DNA of 64,000 bases from Symbioplanes lichenis (GTDB taxonomy: Bacteria; Actinomycetota; Actinomycetes; Mycobacteriales; Micromonosporaceae): the NCBI RefSeq assembly GCF_030709675.1, contig NZ_JAUZQD010000013.1, positions 1-64,000 on the forward strand. The letters run 5' to 3'. The position numbers were made by a program, and so were the translations under genes. This document shows positions 17,462 through 25,034 of the stretch, in pieces. The notes under the pieces are model-generated. The model searched no databases, was not told the origin of the DNA, and saw only the letters and a program-made list of their open reading frames with translations. Each line of letters starts with the position of its first letter. Positions within the stretch are counted from its first letter, which is position 1.

Positions 17462-17952
17462 GTGGCTTGCGTGGATCTTGGGACACACATCAGCATCGGG
17501 TTCGAGAACAGTACGTCCGTCGACCTCTACTACGAGGATCACGGCCACGGGCAGCCAGTAGTGCTCCTGCACGGCTATCCGCTCGACGGCAGCTCGTGGG
17601 AGCGGCAGAGCGCCGCCCTCCTCCAAGCGGGCTATCGCGTCATCACCTATGACCGGCGCGGGTTCGGGCGGTCGAGCAAGCCGGCGGCCGGCTACTACTA
17701 CGACACGTTCGCCGCGGATCTGGACGCGGTGCTGCGGGCCTTGGACCTGTCGGACGTGGTGCTGGCCGGCTTCAGCATGGGCACCGGCGAGATTCCGCGT
17801 TACCTGAGCCGCTACGGTTCGGGGCGGATCGCCAAGGTGGCCTTCCTCGCCTCGCAAGAACCCTTTCTGCTGCGTACGGACGACAACCCCGGCGGGGTCC
17901 CGCAAGAGGTGTGGGACGGCCTCGTCGCCGCGGTCACCACCGACCGGTACTC
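17462..17952 (+). pseudogene. alpha/beta hydrolase (haloperoxidase-like), 3'-truncated
   Basis: The frame encodes the first half of a non-heme haloperoxidase/esterase: SVDLYYEDHGHGQPVVLLHG with the oxyanion HGYPLDGSSWE, the nucleophile elbow GFSMGTGEIPRYL and the DNPGGVPQEVWDGL segment. Family members continue for another 110 residues with the Asp and His of the triad; here the match stops at TTDRYSR near 17952 and the next bases encode the end of a histidine kinase in another phase. The GTG start (17462 or 17471) has no strong ribosome site. It should be inactive because the acid and His are missing. Confidence 0.75.
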
Positions 17953-18126
17953 CCGTACGTGTTCGACCGCTTCTGGCGCGCGGACAAGTCGCGTACCCGG
18001 ACCACCGGCGGCAGCGGGCTGGGTCTCGCCATCGTCCGCAAGCTCGCCGAGGCCCACGGCGGCACCGTCACCGCGACCAGCCGGCTCGGTCACGGCAGCA
18101 CCTTCACCCTGCGCCTGCCCGTCTGA
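17949..18126 (+). pseudogene. C-terminal fragment of a sensor histidine kinase
   Basis: About 58 codons encode YVFDRFWRADKSRTRTTGGS, then GLGLAIVRKLAEAHGG (the G2 box of the HATPase domain) and GSTFTLRLP with a normal TGA at 18126. Everything upstream (sensor, HisKA, N and G1 boxes) is absent, replaced by the hydrolase fragment at a junction near 17950. This is a relic left by a deletion. Confidence 0.85.
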
Positions 18127-18198
18127 CACCCCCTGTTCCCCCACCGTGAGCGGCCCGGCCACTCGCGGCGATGACCCCTGCCAAGGAGGCGGTCACCC

Positions 18199-19163
18199 AT
18201 GGCTGCGACGACGAATCGCCTGCCCGCTCTGGACGGATTGCGGCTGCTCTGCGCTGGGACCGCAGCCCGCGCGAGTTCGCCGCCGCCCGGGTCGCCCGGC
18301 TCTTCCCCGCCTTCTGGGTGTGCGTGCTGATCACGACGGCCGTCATGACCCTCTTCCCGCTCACCGAGGGCATCCCGTTGCCGCACGGGCTGACCGGCGC
18401 CGACATCGCCGTCAACCTCACCATGCTGGCGGAACCACTGAAGGTGCCGTACGTCGACACCGTCTACTGGACTCTCTGGTACGAACTCCGCTTCTACGCC
18501 CTGTTCGCCGTCCTGGTGCTGGCCGGGCTCACCCGCCGCCGCGTCGTCGTCCTGAGCGCCGGCTGGCTGGCCGCCGCCGTCGCCGTCCCGGCCGGCACGC
18601 CGCTCGCCGAGCTGGTCATGCCCCAGTTCGCGCCGTACTTCGTCGCCGGCCTGACGCTGCATCTCATGCGCCGCCACGGGCCGTCCCCGGCGTTGTGGGC
18701 GTTGCTCGCCGCGTCCTGGGGACTCGGCCTGGTCCGCGTCCGGGAGCGGGTGCTCTTCGCCAACCCGGGCTTCCCGGTGCCGGTCTGGCCCGCCTGGCTG
18801 ATCATCACGCTCGCCTTCCTCGGGCTGCTGGCCATCGCGCTCGGCCGCACCGACCGCTGGACCGGGCGGTGGCTCGTCGTCGCCGGCGCCGTCTCCTACC
18901 CGTTCTATCTCCTGCATCCCCGCATCGGCTTCACCCTGATCCGGTACGCCTACGATCGCACCGGGCTGCCGGTGCCCGTCCTGGTCGTGGCCGCGATCGT
19001 GGTCCTGCTGGCCGTGGCCTGGCTGGTCCATCGGGTGGTCGAACGGCCGGTCGCCCCCGCGTTGCGCCGCTGGATCGCCACGGGCTCGCCCCGAGCCCAG
19101 AGTGACGTGGGTCACTACGTAGGACTGCGACGGGTCGTGGCGGGCGGCAACAAGGGGATGTGA
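18199..19163 (+). pseudogene. acyltransferase-3 (OafA/YrhL-like) with internal deletion
   Basis: A strong AAGGAGG precedes an ATG at 18199 and the normal family opening MAATTNRLPALDGLRLL. At about 18255 the phase changes and the sequence resumes at SPREFAAARVARLFPAFWVC, a segment that normally comes after two membrane helices and the catalytic His region. Roughly 45-60 residues are lost, including helix one and the PFYH/HxxP-like area. The remaining eight to nine helices (WTLWYELRFYALFAVLV, VSYPFYLLHPRIGF and so on) are intact to the stop at 19161-19163. The sigma-factor ATG overlaps that stop, so the remnant still sits in an operon and might serve only to couple translation. Confidence 0.8.
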
Positions 19164-19741
19164 TGTCCGAACCAGGCGCGCCACCCGCCGCCGACCAGAC
19201 ACCGTCCGACGCGGCGCTGCGCGACGCGATCCTCGCGGGTGACCGGGTCGCCTTCACCGAGCTGTACGAGCAGCACGGCGAGAAGGTGTGGAACTACGCC
19301 TACCGGCTGACCGGCTCGTGGACCGAGGCCGACGAGCTGCTCTCCGTCGTCTTCCTCACCGCGTGGCGGCGACGGCAGGACCTGCGGCTGGTGCACGGCA
19401 GTGCCCTGCCCTGGCTCTATGTCGTGACCGGCAACGTCTGCCGCAGCGAGCGGCGCCGGGCGGCCCGGCTCTTCAAGGCCCTGCCCCGGCTGCTCACCCG
19501 GGAAGCCCCCGACCACGCCGAGCGGGTGGTGGAACGCGACGCCGCCTCCCTCCGCCTGACCCGGGTGCTGGCCGCCGTCGACCAGCTGCCCCATGCCCTG
19601 CGCGAGGCCGTCCAGCTGTGCCTGCTCGGCGGCACCCCGGCCGAGGACGCCGCCCAGATCCTCGGCATCACCGTCCACAGCGTCCAGTCCCGGCTCAGCC
19701 GGGCCCGGGCGCGCCTGCAGCGAAGCGTTCCGGAGGAATGA
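19163..19741 (+). CDS. ECF-type RNA polymerase sigma factor
   Basis: A 192-residue sigma-70 family factor with region 2 at residues about 28-90 (FTELYEQHGEKVWNYAYRLT, then TEADELLSVVFLTAWRR) and region 4 at about 130-190 (LPHALREAVQLCLLGGTPAE, DAAQILGITVHSVQSRLSRA). Regions 1.1 and 3 are missing, as in extracytoplasmic-function factors. The ATG at 19163 overlaps the upstream stop as TGATG and follows AAGGGG. The next gene starts three bases after its stop and encodes a membrane-anchored protein, the place usual for an anti-sigma or sensor partner. Confidence 0.9.
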   Translation: MSEPGAPPAADQTPSDAALRDAILAGDRVAFTELYEQHGEKVWNYAYRLTGSWTEADELLSVVFLTAWRRRQDLRLVHGSALPWLYVVTGNVCRSERRRAARLFKALPRLLTREAPDHAERVVERDAASLRLTRVLAAVDQLPHALREAVQLCLLGGTPAEDAAQILGITVHSVQSRLSRARARLQRSVPEE

Positions 19742-19743
19742 CG

Positions 19744-20988
19744 ATGTTCGATCTCAACGACCTGCCCCCGCCGCGCGACCTGCCCCCGGGCGTCCGGGCC
19801 GAGGCCCGCCGGCGGCTGGCCGAGGGCATCCACGACCGGCCCGCGCGCCCCGCCCGGACGGGCCTGGTCATCGCCGTGGCGGCCGCCGCGGTCGCCGGCA
19901 CGGCCGTGGGCATCCCGATGCTGACCAGCGGCGGCTCGCCGAGCGCCGGTCCCGGCGGCGTCCCGGTGCCCAGCAGCCCCGTGATCGAGGAGGACGCGCC
20001 CGAGGCGCCCTCCGTGACCCTGCCGCTCTACGACCTGCGCGACGTCGTGACCCCCACGGACACCCAGCGCTGCGCGGCGGACGGCTGGAAGCCGATGTTC
20101 ACCGCCTCGGCCGGCGGCGTCACCCTCGTCACCCTGCGCTCCGGCGACAAGCGGCGCTTCTGCGAGCTGACCCCGGAGACGGTGGCGCTGTCCGCCCCGG
20201 CCGCCCGGCCCGCGTCCGGCGTGAAGATCACCTATGTGTCGGCCACCGGCACCGTCGCGGGCGTCGTCGCCGACGGCGAGAAGAGCCTGTCCGTCAGGGA
20301 CCCGAACCTGGCCGAAGCGTACGGCTCCGAGGCCCCGGCGGAGATCCGCGACGGCGTGTTCGTCGTGCCCAACGGGGTCACGGCCCGCCCGGACGACCTG
20401 ACGTTGCTGCTCGGCGCCGACCTCACTCCCGTCGAGCCCGGCGCACTGCCCGCTGCCGTGACGCCGCGCAAGGATCGCCCGCAGCCCACGCGTACGGGCC
20501 TGGCCTCCTGCACCTCCCCGGCCGGCGGCCCGCCGCTGGTCGACGCGCACGCCTGGCAGGCCGCCGCCCCCGTCACGCTCACCGCCACCGAGTTGGTGCA
20601 GACCGCCCGCTACGCCGGACTGCTCGCCTTCTGCCTGATCGACGACGCGCAAGGCACCGCCCGGCTGATGGTGACCGACGGGCGCGCCCCGGCGACCCCG
20701 CTGGCGCTGGAGGCCGGCGCCAACCCGTACGTGATCACCTACGGCGCCTTCTACGACTTCCGGACCGACGCGCAGGGCCAGCGGGGGAGCGGCACGCAGC
20801 TGGTCGCCGGCCTGGCCACCGACGACCGCGTCGCCCGGGTCATCCTCAAGGGCGGCGACCAGCCGATCACCGCCCCGGTCACCGACGGCATGTTCGTCCT
20901 GCCGGGAGTCGCCGGCCCGCATCAGTACACCCTCACCCTGAACGCCGCGGACGGCACCACCGTGGCCACCGTGCCGATCGGAGGCTGA
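19744..20988 (+). CDS. membrane-anchored hypothetical protein, putative partner of the sigma factor
   Basis: A 414-residue protein with a short cytoplasmic N-terminus (about 45 residues, DLNDLPPPRDLPPGVRAEAR), one membrane helix at about 40-62 (TGLVIAVAAAAVAGTAVGIPM), a Pro/Ser linker and a large extracytoplasmic part with paired Cys residues (QRCAADGW, RRFCEL, ASCTSP, FCLIDD). The short N-terminal helix resembles the sigma-binding segments of anti-sigma factors, but no zinc-binding anti-sigma motif is present. The ATG at 19744 is favoured over the one at 19738 because GGAGG lies 7 bases upstream of it. A perfect 12-base-pair terminator follows the stop. Confidence 0.7.
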   Translation: MFDLNDLPPPRDLPPGVRAEARRRLAEGIHDRPARPARTGLVIAVAAAAVAGTAVGIPMLTSGGSPSAGPGGVPVPSSPVIEEDAPEAPSVTLPLYDLRDVVTPTDTQRCAADGWKPMFTASAGGVTLVTLRSGDKRRFCELTPETVALSAPAARPASGVKITYVSATGTVAGVVADGEKSLSVRDPNLAEAYGSEAPAEIRDGVFVVPNGVTARPDDLTLLLGADLTPVEPGALPAAVTPRKDRPQPTRTGLASCTSPAGGPPLVDAHAWQAAAPVTLTATELVQTARYAGLLAFCLIDDAQGTARLMVTDGRAPATPLALEAGANPYVITYGAFYDFRTDAQGQRGSGTQLVAGLATDDRVARVILKGGDQPITAPVTDGMFVLPGVAGPHQYTLTLNAADGTTVATVPIGG

Positions 20989-20995
20989 GCTCCCC

Positions 20996-21027
20996 GGGCC
21001 GGCCTGGAAGGTGGGCCAGGCCGGCCC
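20996..21027. terminator. strong hairpin after sigma/partner operon
   Basis: A perfect 12-base inverted repeat (20996-21007 with 21016-21027, arm GGGCCGGCCTGG) with an eight-base loop lies 7 bases after the stop at 20988. No U-tract follows, as is common for terminators in GC-rich actinomycetes. Confidence 0.8.
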
Positions 21028-21093
21028 AGGATAAGCGCGCCGGATCCTGCGAGATTGGTTGACGTCACCGACGGAGCAGGAAGAGGTTCCACC

Positions 21094-22017
21094 ATGAAGG
21101 CAGTGCGTTTCCACGAGTTCGGCGGTCCCGAGGTCCTGCGGTACGAGGACGTCGAGCAGCCCGCACCGGGCGCCGGCGAGGTTCGGATCCGGGTCGCGGC
21201 GACCTCGTTCAACGGTGTCGACGCGAACATCCGGGCGGGGTTCATGCAGGGGCCGATCCCGGTCGAGCTGCCGCACACCCCCGGCATCGACGTCGCCGGC
21301 ACGGTCGACGCGCTCGGCGAGGGCGTGAGCGACGTCGCGGTCGGCGACCGGGTCATCGGTTTCCTGCCGATGACCGGGACCGGGGCGGCGGCGGAGTATG
21401 TGATCGCGCCGGCGGACATCCTGACCGGGGCGCCCAAGAACATCGCGCTGGCCGACGCGGCGGCGCTGCCGCTGGTGGGTCTGACCGCGTGGCAGGCGTT
21501 GTTCGAGCACGGCAAGCTGACCGAGGGCCAGCGAGTGTTGATCAACGGGGCCGGCGGGGCGGTCGGCGGCTATGCGGTGCAGCTGGCCAAGGAGGTCCGG
21601 GCGCACGTGATCGCCACGGCCAGCCCGCGCAGTGCCGAGCGGGCCAAGGCGGCGGGCGCCGACGAGGTGGTCGACCCGGCCGCCGGTGACGTGGAACCGG
21701 TCGATCTGGTGCTCAACCTCGCGCCGGTCACCCCGGAGCAGCTGGCCGCGCTGGTCCCGCTGATCCGTGACGGCGGGACCCTGGTGAACACCACGGTGTG
21801 GATGCCCGCGCCGTCGGACGAGGCGCGGGGCGTACGCGGCATCAATCTTTTTGTCCGCAGTGACGCCGACCAGCTCGCCGACCTGGCCGCGCGGGTCGGC
21901 ACCGGCGAGTTGCGGGTCGAGGTCGCCGAGCGGGTGGCCCTGGCCGACCTGCCGGCCCTGCACGCCCGGGCCGCCGCGGGTGAGCTGCCCAGCGGCAAGA
22001 CCGTCATCACCCTCTGA
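21094..22017 (+). CDS. NADP-dependent quinone-oxidoreductase-like protein
   Basis: A 307-residue zinc-free MDR enzyme: N-terminal GroES-like domain (AVRFHEFGGPEVLRYEDVEQ, TSFNGVDANIRAG), central INGAGGAVGGYAVQLAK nucleotide-binding loop and an ending PSGKTVITL. It probably reduces quinones or reactive carbonyls. The ATG at 21094 follows GGAAGAGG. It is 28 bases upstream of a cupin gene on the same strand, so the two are likely co-transcribed. A TGACGTCA core at 21060-21067 precedes it, matching that at 10147-10154 before an SDR gene. Confidence 0.88.
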   Translation: MKAVRFHEFGGPEVLRYEDVEQPAPGAGEVRIRVAATSFNGVDANIRAGFMQGPIPVELPHTPGIDVAGTVDALGEGVSDVAVGDRVIGFLPMTGTGAAAEYVIAPADILTGAPKNIALADAAALPLVGLTAWQALFEHGKLTEGQRVLINGAGGAVGGYAVQLAKEVRAHVIATASPRSAERAKAAGADEVVDPAAGDVEPVDLVLNLAPVTPEQLAALVPLIRDGGTLVNTTVWMPAPSDEARGVRGINLFVRSDADQLADLAARVGTGELRVEVAERVALADLPALHARAAAGELPSGKTVITL

Positions 22018-22045
22018 TCCCGTCTCTCCCGAAGGACCCGCAGCG

Positions 22046-22546
22046 ATGATTCCCGACGACGACCCGAACCGCTCGCTCACCGTGGCGAACCCCGACGACC
22101 CGGAGACGACGTACGTCTCGCTGGTCGGCAACACGTACGCCATGCTCGTCACCGGCGAGCAGACCAACGGGCGGTACTGCCTGATCGACATGCGCGTGCC
22201 CGACGGCGGCGGCCCGCCCCCGCACCGCCACGACTTCGAGGAGATGTTCACGATCCTCGAGGGCGAGATCGAGTTCATGTTCCGCGGCGAGAAGCACACC
22301 GTGCGGGCCGGCTCGACCGTCAACATCCCGGCCAACGCCCCGCACAACTTCCGCAACGTCTCCGGGGCGCCGGCCCGCATGCTGTGCATGTGCACGCCCG
22401 CCGGGCAGGACGAGTACTTCCTGCGCATCGGCGACGTGATCGCCGGCCCGGACGCGCCGCCGCCCGCGCTGACCCCGGACGAGCTCGGCGAGCGCCGCCG
22501 CCGCGCGGCCGAGCTGGCCGACACGTACCGCAGCGAGTTCCTGTAG
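22046..22546 (+). CDS. cupin domain protein
   Basis: A 166-residue single-domain cupin. The two conserved motifs are visible: GGPPPHRHDFEEMFTILEGE (residues about 52-71, with His, His, Glu metal ligands) and the second with NIPANAPHNFRNVS (His ligand near residue 96). The C-terminus adds a helical segment LGERRRRAAELADTYRSEF. Small actinobacterial cupins of this kind act as dioxygenases, isomerases or quercetinase-like enzymes; function cannot be fixed. It follows the oxidoreductase by 28 bases and is convergent with the ROK fragment. Confidence 0.85.
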   Translation: MIPDDDPNRSLTVANPDDPETTYVSLVGNTYAMLVTGEQTNGRYCLIDMRVPDGGGPPPHRHDFEEMFTILEGEIEFMFRGEKHTVRAGSTVNIPANAPHNFRNVSGAPARMLCMCTPAGQDEYFLRIGDVIAGPDAPPPALTPDELGERRRRAAELADTYRSEFL

Positions 22547-22581
22547 AACGGGCCGCGCCGAGGACGTCGTCCGGCAGGGCG

Positions 22582-23300
22582 TCAGCGGCGGCGGGGGGCC
22601 ACCGGGGCGGACAGGCCGGCGCTGAACAGGCGGTGGTCCACGTCGTTGAGAGAGAGTTTGAGCGCGCCGAGAGCCACCGAGTCCGCGCCCAGGGTGGAGG
22701 CTCGCACTTCCGGCATGCGCAGGCAGAGGCGCTCGAGTTCGCGGCGGAGCGGGTCGAGGACCAGGTCGGCCGAGCGGGAGAACCCGCCTCCGAAGACGAC
22801 GACCTGCGGATCGAGGGTCAGGACCAGGGCGGCGGTGCCGACGGCGAGATCCTTGACATAGCGGCTGACCGCTTGGCGGGCGGCCTTGTGTCCCTCCCGG
22901 GCGGCGTTGAAGACCCAGGCGGCGGCGTCGCCGGGGCCGACGCTGTCCGGGACGCCGGGGCAGTTCTGCAGGTGGGCCGGGGCGTTGAGCCAGCGGACGT
23001 TCTTCAGCGCGCCGATCTCACCGGCGGCACCGCCGAAGCCGCGGCGCAGGACCCCGTCGATGATGAGACCGGCGCCGGTGCGCATGCCGCCGAGCACATA
23101 GACGATGTCGTCGGCGTCGCTGGCCGCGCCCTTCCAGCGCTCGGCCAGGGCGGCCAGCTTGCAGTCGTTCTCGACGACGACGGGGCAGGCGAAGCGCCGG
23201 TCGAGATGGGCGACCAGGTCGACGGTGCCCCAGCCCGGCAGCGGGGTGAAGAAGCTGGTCCGCCCGGTGGCGTCGACGGCGCCGGTGACGGCGAGCTCCG
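22582..23300 (-). pseudogene. ROK family protein, 5'-truncated
   Basis: The minus-strand frame encodes the C-terminal two thirds of a ROK-family sugar kinase or repressor: LAVTGAVDATGRTSFF, CPVVVENDCKLAALAERWKG, GGMRTGAGLIIDGVLRRG with AGEIGAL, and LDPQVVVFGGGFSRSADLVL. The ROK zinc-binding CGRRGCxExY region is here ALKNVRWLNAPAHLQNCPG, only loosely conserved. Upstream of about 23300 the sequence abruptly becomes the end of a response regulator on the opposite strand, so the N-terminal part and any helix-turn-helix domain are lost. No start codon with support exists at the junction. Confidence 0.75.
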
Positions 23301-23635
23301 CCGCCGACGAGCTGGAGCCGGCCCTGCGCGCGGTCGCGGCGGGCGAGATGTTCCTCTCCCCGCCGGTGACCCGCCGGGCGGTCACCGAGCTGCGCCGGCT
23401 GCGCCCCGACCCGCCCGGCGGGGACACCGAGGCCCGGCTGGAGCAGCTCAGCGACCGTGAGCGGGACGTGCTGCGGCTGCTGGCCCAGGGCCTGTCCAAC
23501 ACCGGCATCAGCGAGCGCCTGGTCCTCTCGGAGAGCACCGTGAAGACCCATGTCAGCCGCATCCTGCTCAAGCTCTCCTGCGAGAACAGGGTGCAGGCCG
23601 CGCTGTTCGCCCACCAGGCGGGGCTGCTCGGCTGA
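23300..23635 (+). pseudogene. C-terminal fragment of a NarL/LuxR response regulator
   Basis: The plus-strand frame encodes LEPALRAVAAGEMFLSPPVT, the linker, and the full LuxR helix-turn-helix (LSDRERDVLRLLAQGLSNTG, then ERLVLSESTVKTHVSRILLK) with a natural end HQAGLLG and TGA at 23635. The receiver domain that should precede it is missing and the sequence runs into the ROK relic at about 23300. Two truncated genes thus meet head to head. Confidence 0.85.
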
Positions 23636-23647
23636 ATCGCGTCGCTT

Positions 23648-24793
23648 TCAGCGGCCCGAGCGGGCCGCGGCCAGGGTGTCGCGGAGGGTGTAGTAGGCGG
23701 GCTTGCGCTCGAAGTTGTCGCCCATCACCGTCGCGGCGCCCTCGGCGGGGAAGAACACCGGCACCCACGAGTACTTGTCGGTGAAGCCCCAGATCGTGAA
23801 GGAGTGGCAGCCCTCGACGGCCAGGCAGGCGTCCAGGACGGTCTTGTAGTACGCGGCCTGCGTCCGCAGCTGCTCGGCGGTCGGCACCCCGCCCTCGGGC
23901 AGATCCATGCGGACGTCCAGCTCGGTGATCGCGGTTTGCAGGCCAAGGTCGTCGAACCGCTGGAGTACGGACCCGAGCTGGTCAGGCGCCCCGTACCGCA
24001 GGCTCAGGTGCGCCTGGGACGCGAAGCCGTGCAGCGGCACTCCGTCGGCGAGCAGTTGCCGGGCCAGAGCCTCGTACGCGTCGACCTTGACGCCGGGCCA
24101 GTCCACCCCGTAGTCGTTGAGGAACAGCAGCGCCTTGGGGTCGGCCCGGTGGGCCCAGCGGAAGGCGTCGGCCACGATGCCGGGGCCGAGCTCCCGGATG
24201 AAAATGTTCTCCTGGCGGTAGTCGCCGGTCTCGGTGAAGATCTCGTTGGCCACGTCCCACTGCTGGATCCGGCCGCGGTAGTGGCCGACCACGGTGGTGA
24301 TGTGGTCCTTGAGGATCGCCCGCAGCTGCTCCTTGGTGAAATTCCCCTGTTCGAGCCAAGCCGGGTTCTGGCTGTGCCACAGCAGCGTGTGGCCGCGGAC
24401 GACCTGACCGTGCTGCCGTGCGAACCGGACGATCGCGTCGGCCGGTCCAAAGTTGTACTTGCCGCGCTCGGGATGGATGAACTCCCACTTCATCTGGTTC
24501 TCCGGGGAGACCGAGCTGAATTCACGAGCCAGGATCTTCCGGTACGGCCGGTCGTACGTGAACGGGTCGGGATAGTCCTGCTCGAGGTGGTGACCGCCGC
24601 CCGCCGCCGCCGACCCGATGCGCAGGTCACGCGGCGCCGCCCAGCGCAGCGGCAGTCCCGCCCGGCCGGGATGACGGTCCACGGCGGACAGGCCTCCGGA
24701 GGTCTTCGGACCGGCCTGGGCCGGCTGGATGCCCGGGCCGATCAGCGCCGAGGCGGCGAGGACGGCCACGGTGACCCGATATGCCTTGCGCAC
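23648..24793 (-). CDS. secreted GH10 endo-1,4-beta-xylanase
   Basis: A 381-residue glycoside hydrolase family 10 enzyme that cleaves internal xylan bonds. Residues 1-27 form a Sec signal ending in PAQA. The catalytic domain has the acid/base Glu at about 184 in WDVANEIF and the nucleophile Glu at about 291 in AITELDVRMD; GHTLLWHSQNPAWL and SFTIWGFTDKYSWVP are further family signatures. It lacks a carbohydrate-binding module. Start GTG at 24793 has GAAGGAG five bases upstream. Palindromes of the form CCGAAAGTTTCGG upstream match the type of site used by LacI-family xylan regulators in streptomycetes (established for the BxlR system), so induction by xylan products is likely. Confidence 0.93.
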   Translation of the reverse strand: MRKAYRVTVAVLAASALIGPGIQPAQAGPKTSGGLSAVDRHPGRAGLPLRWAAPRDLRIGSAAAGGGHHLEQDYPDPFTYDRPYRKILAREFSSVSPENQMKWEFIHPERGKYNFGPADAIVRFARQHGQVVRGHTLLWHSQNPAWLEQGNFTKEQLRAILKDHITTVVGHYRGRIQQWDVANEIFTETGDYRQENIFIRELGPGIVADAFRWAHRADPKALLFLNDYGVDWPGVKVDAYEALARQLLADGVPLHGFASQAHLSLRYGAPDQLGSVLQRFDDLGLQTAITELDVRMDLPEGGVPTAEQLRTQAAYYKTVLDACLAVEGCHSFTIWGFTDKYSWVPVFFPAEGAATVMGDNFERKPAYYTLRDTLAAARSGR

Positions 24794-24822
24794 GATCACT
24801 CCTTCGAGGGCGCCGGACCCCG

Positions 24823-24835
24823 CCGAAAGTTTCGG
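24823..24835. promoter_or_regulatory. CCGAAAGTTTCGG palindrome upstream of the xylanase
   Basis: A perfect 13-base palindrome 30 bases upstream of the xylanase GTG. A close second copy (CCGGAAGTTTCGG) lies at 24908-24920 and a weaker partial copy near 24843-24855. The CGAAN(x)TTTCG core resembles sites of LacI-type xylan/xylobiose regulators. Confidence 0.6.
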
Positions 24836-24907
24836 ACAGTGACCGGAATTTCTCGTACGGTAGGCACGTCGAGCGGCCATCGTCAATGCGTCGAGGCGTC
24901 CGTCGTT

Positions 24908-24920
24908 CCGGAAGTTTCGG
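24908..24920. promoter_or_regulatory. second xylanase-upstream palindrome
   Basis: CCGGAAGTTTCGG, one mismatch from the site at 24823-24835, 115 bases upstream of the xylanase start. Paired operators at this distance would allow looping by a dimer-of-dimers repressor; that is inference. Confidence 0.45.
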
Positions 24921-25034
24921 TCCTCCTCCTGTCCGATCACGGTGCCGACGTCGAAGAAATGCGGGCGGAAGCCGGCCGGGGCGCAGATGCCGGGCGTGAC
25001 GCCCTGCGTGTCCTCGAACCAGGACTTCTACCGC

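Noticed and set aside
17462..19105. One long plus-strand frame that would join hydrolase, kinase tail and acyltransferase
   Set aside because: After about 17950 the translation is out of phase with the conserved kinase and acyltransferase sequences, so it is only an accidental open frame.
19417..22524. A 1035-codon open frame on the minus strand
   Set aside because: It runs antisense through the sigma factor, its partner, the oxidoreductase and the cupin, all with good motifs and ribosome sites. High GC at third positions leaves such antisense frames open.
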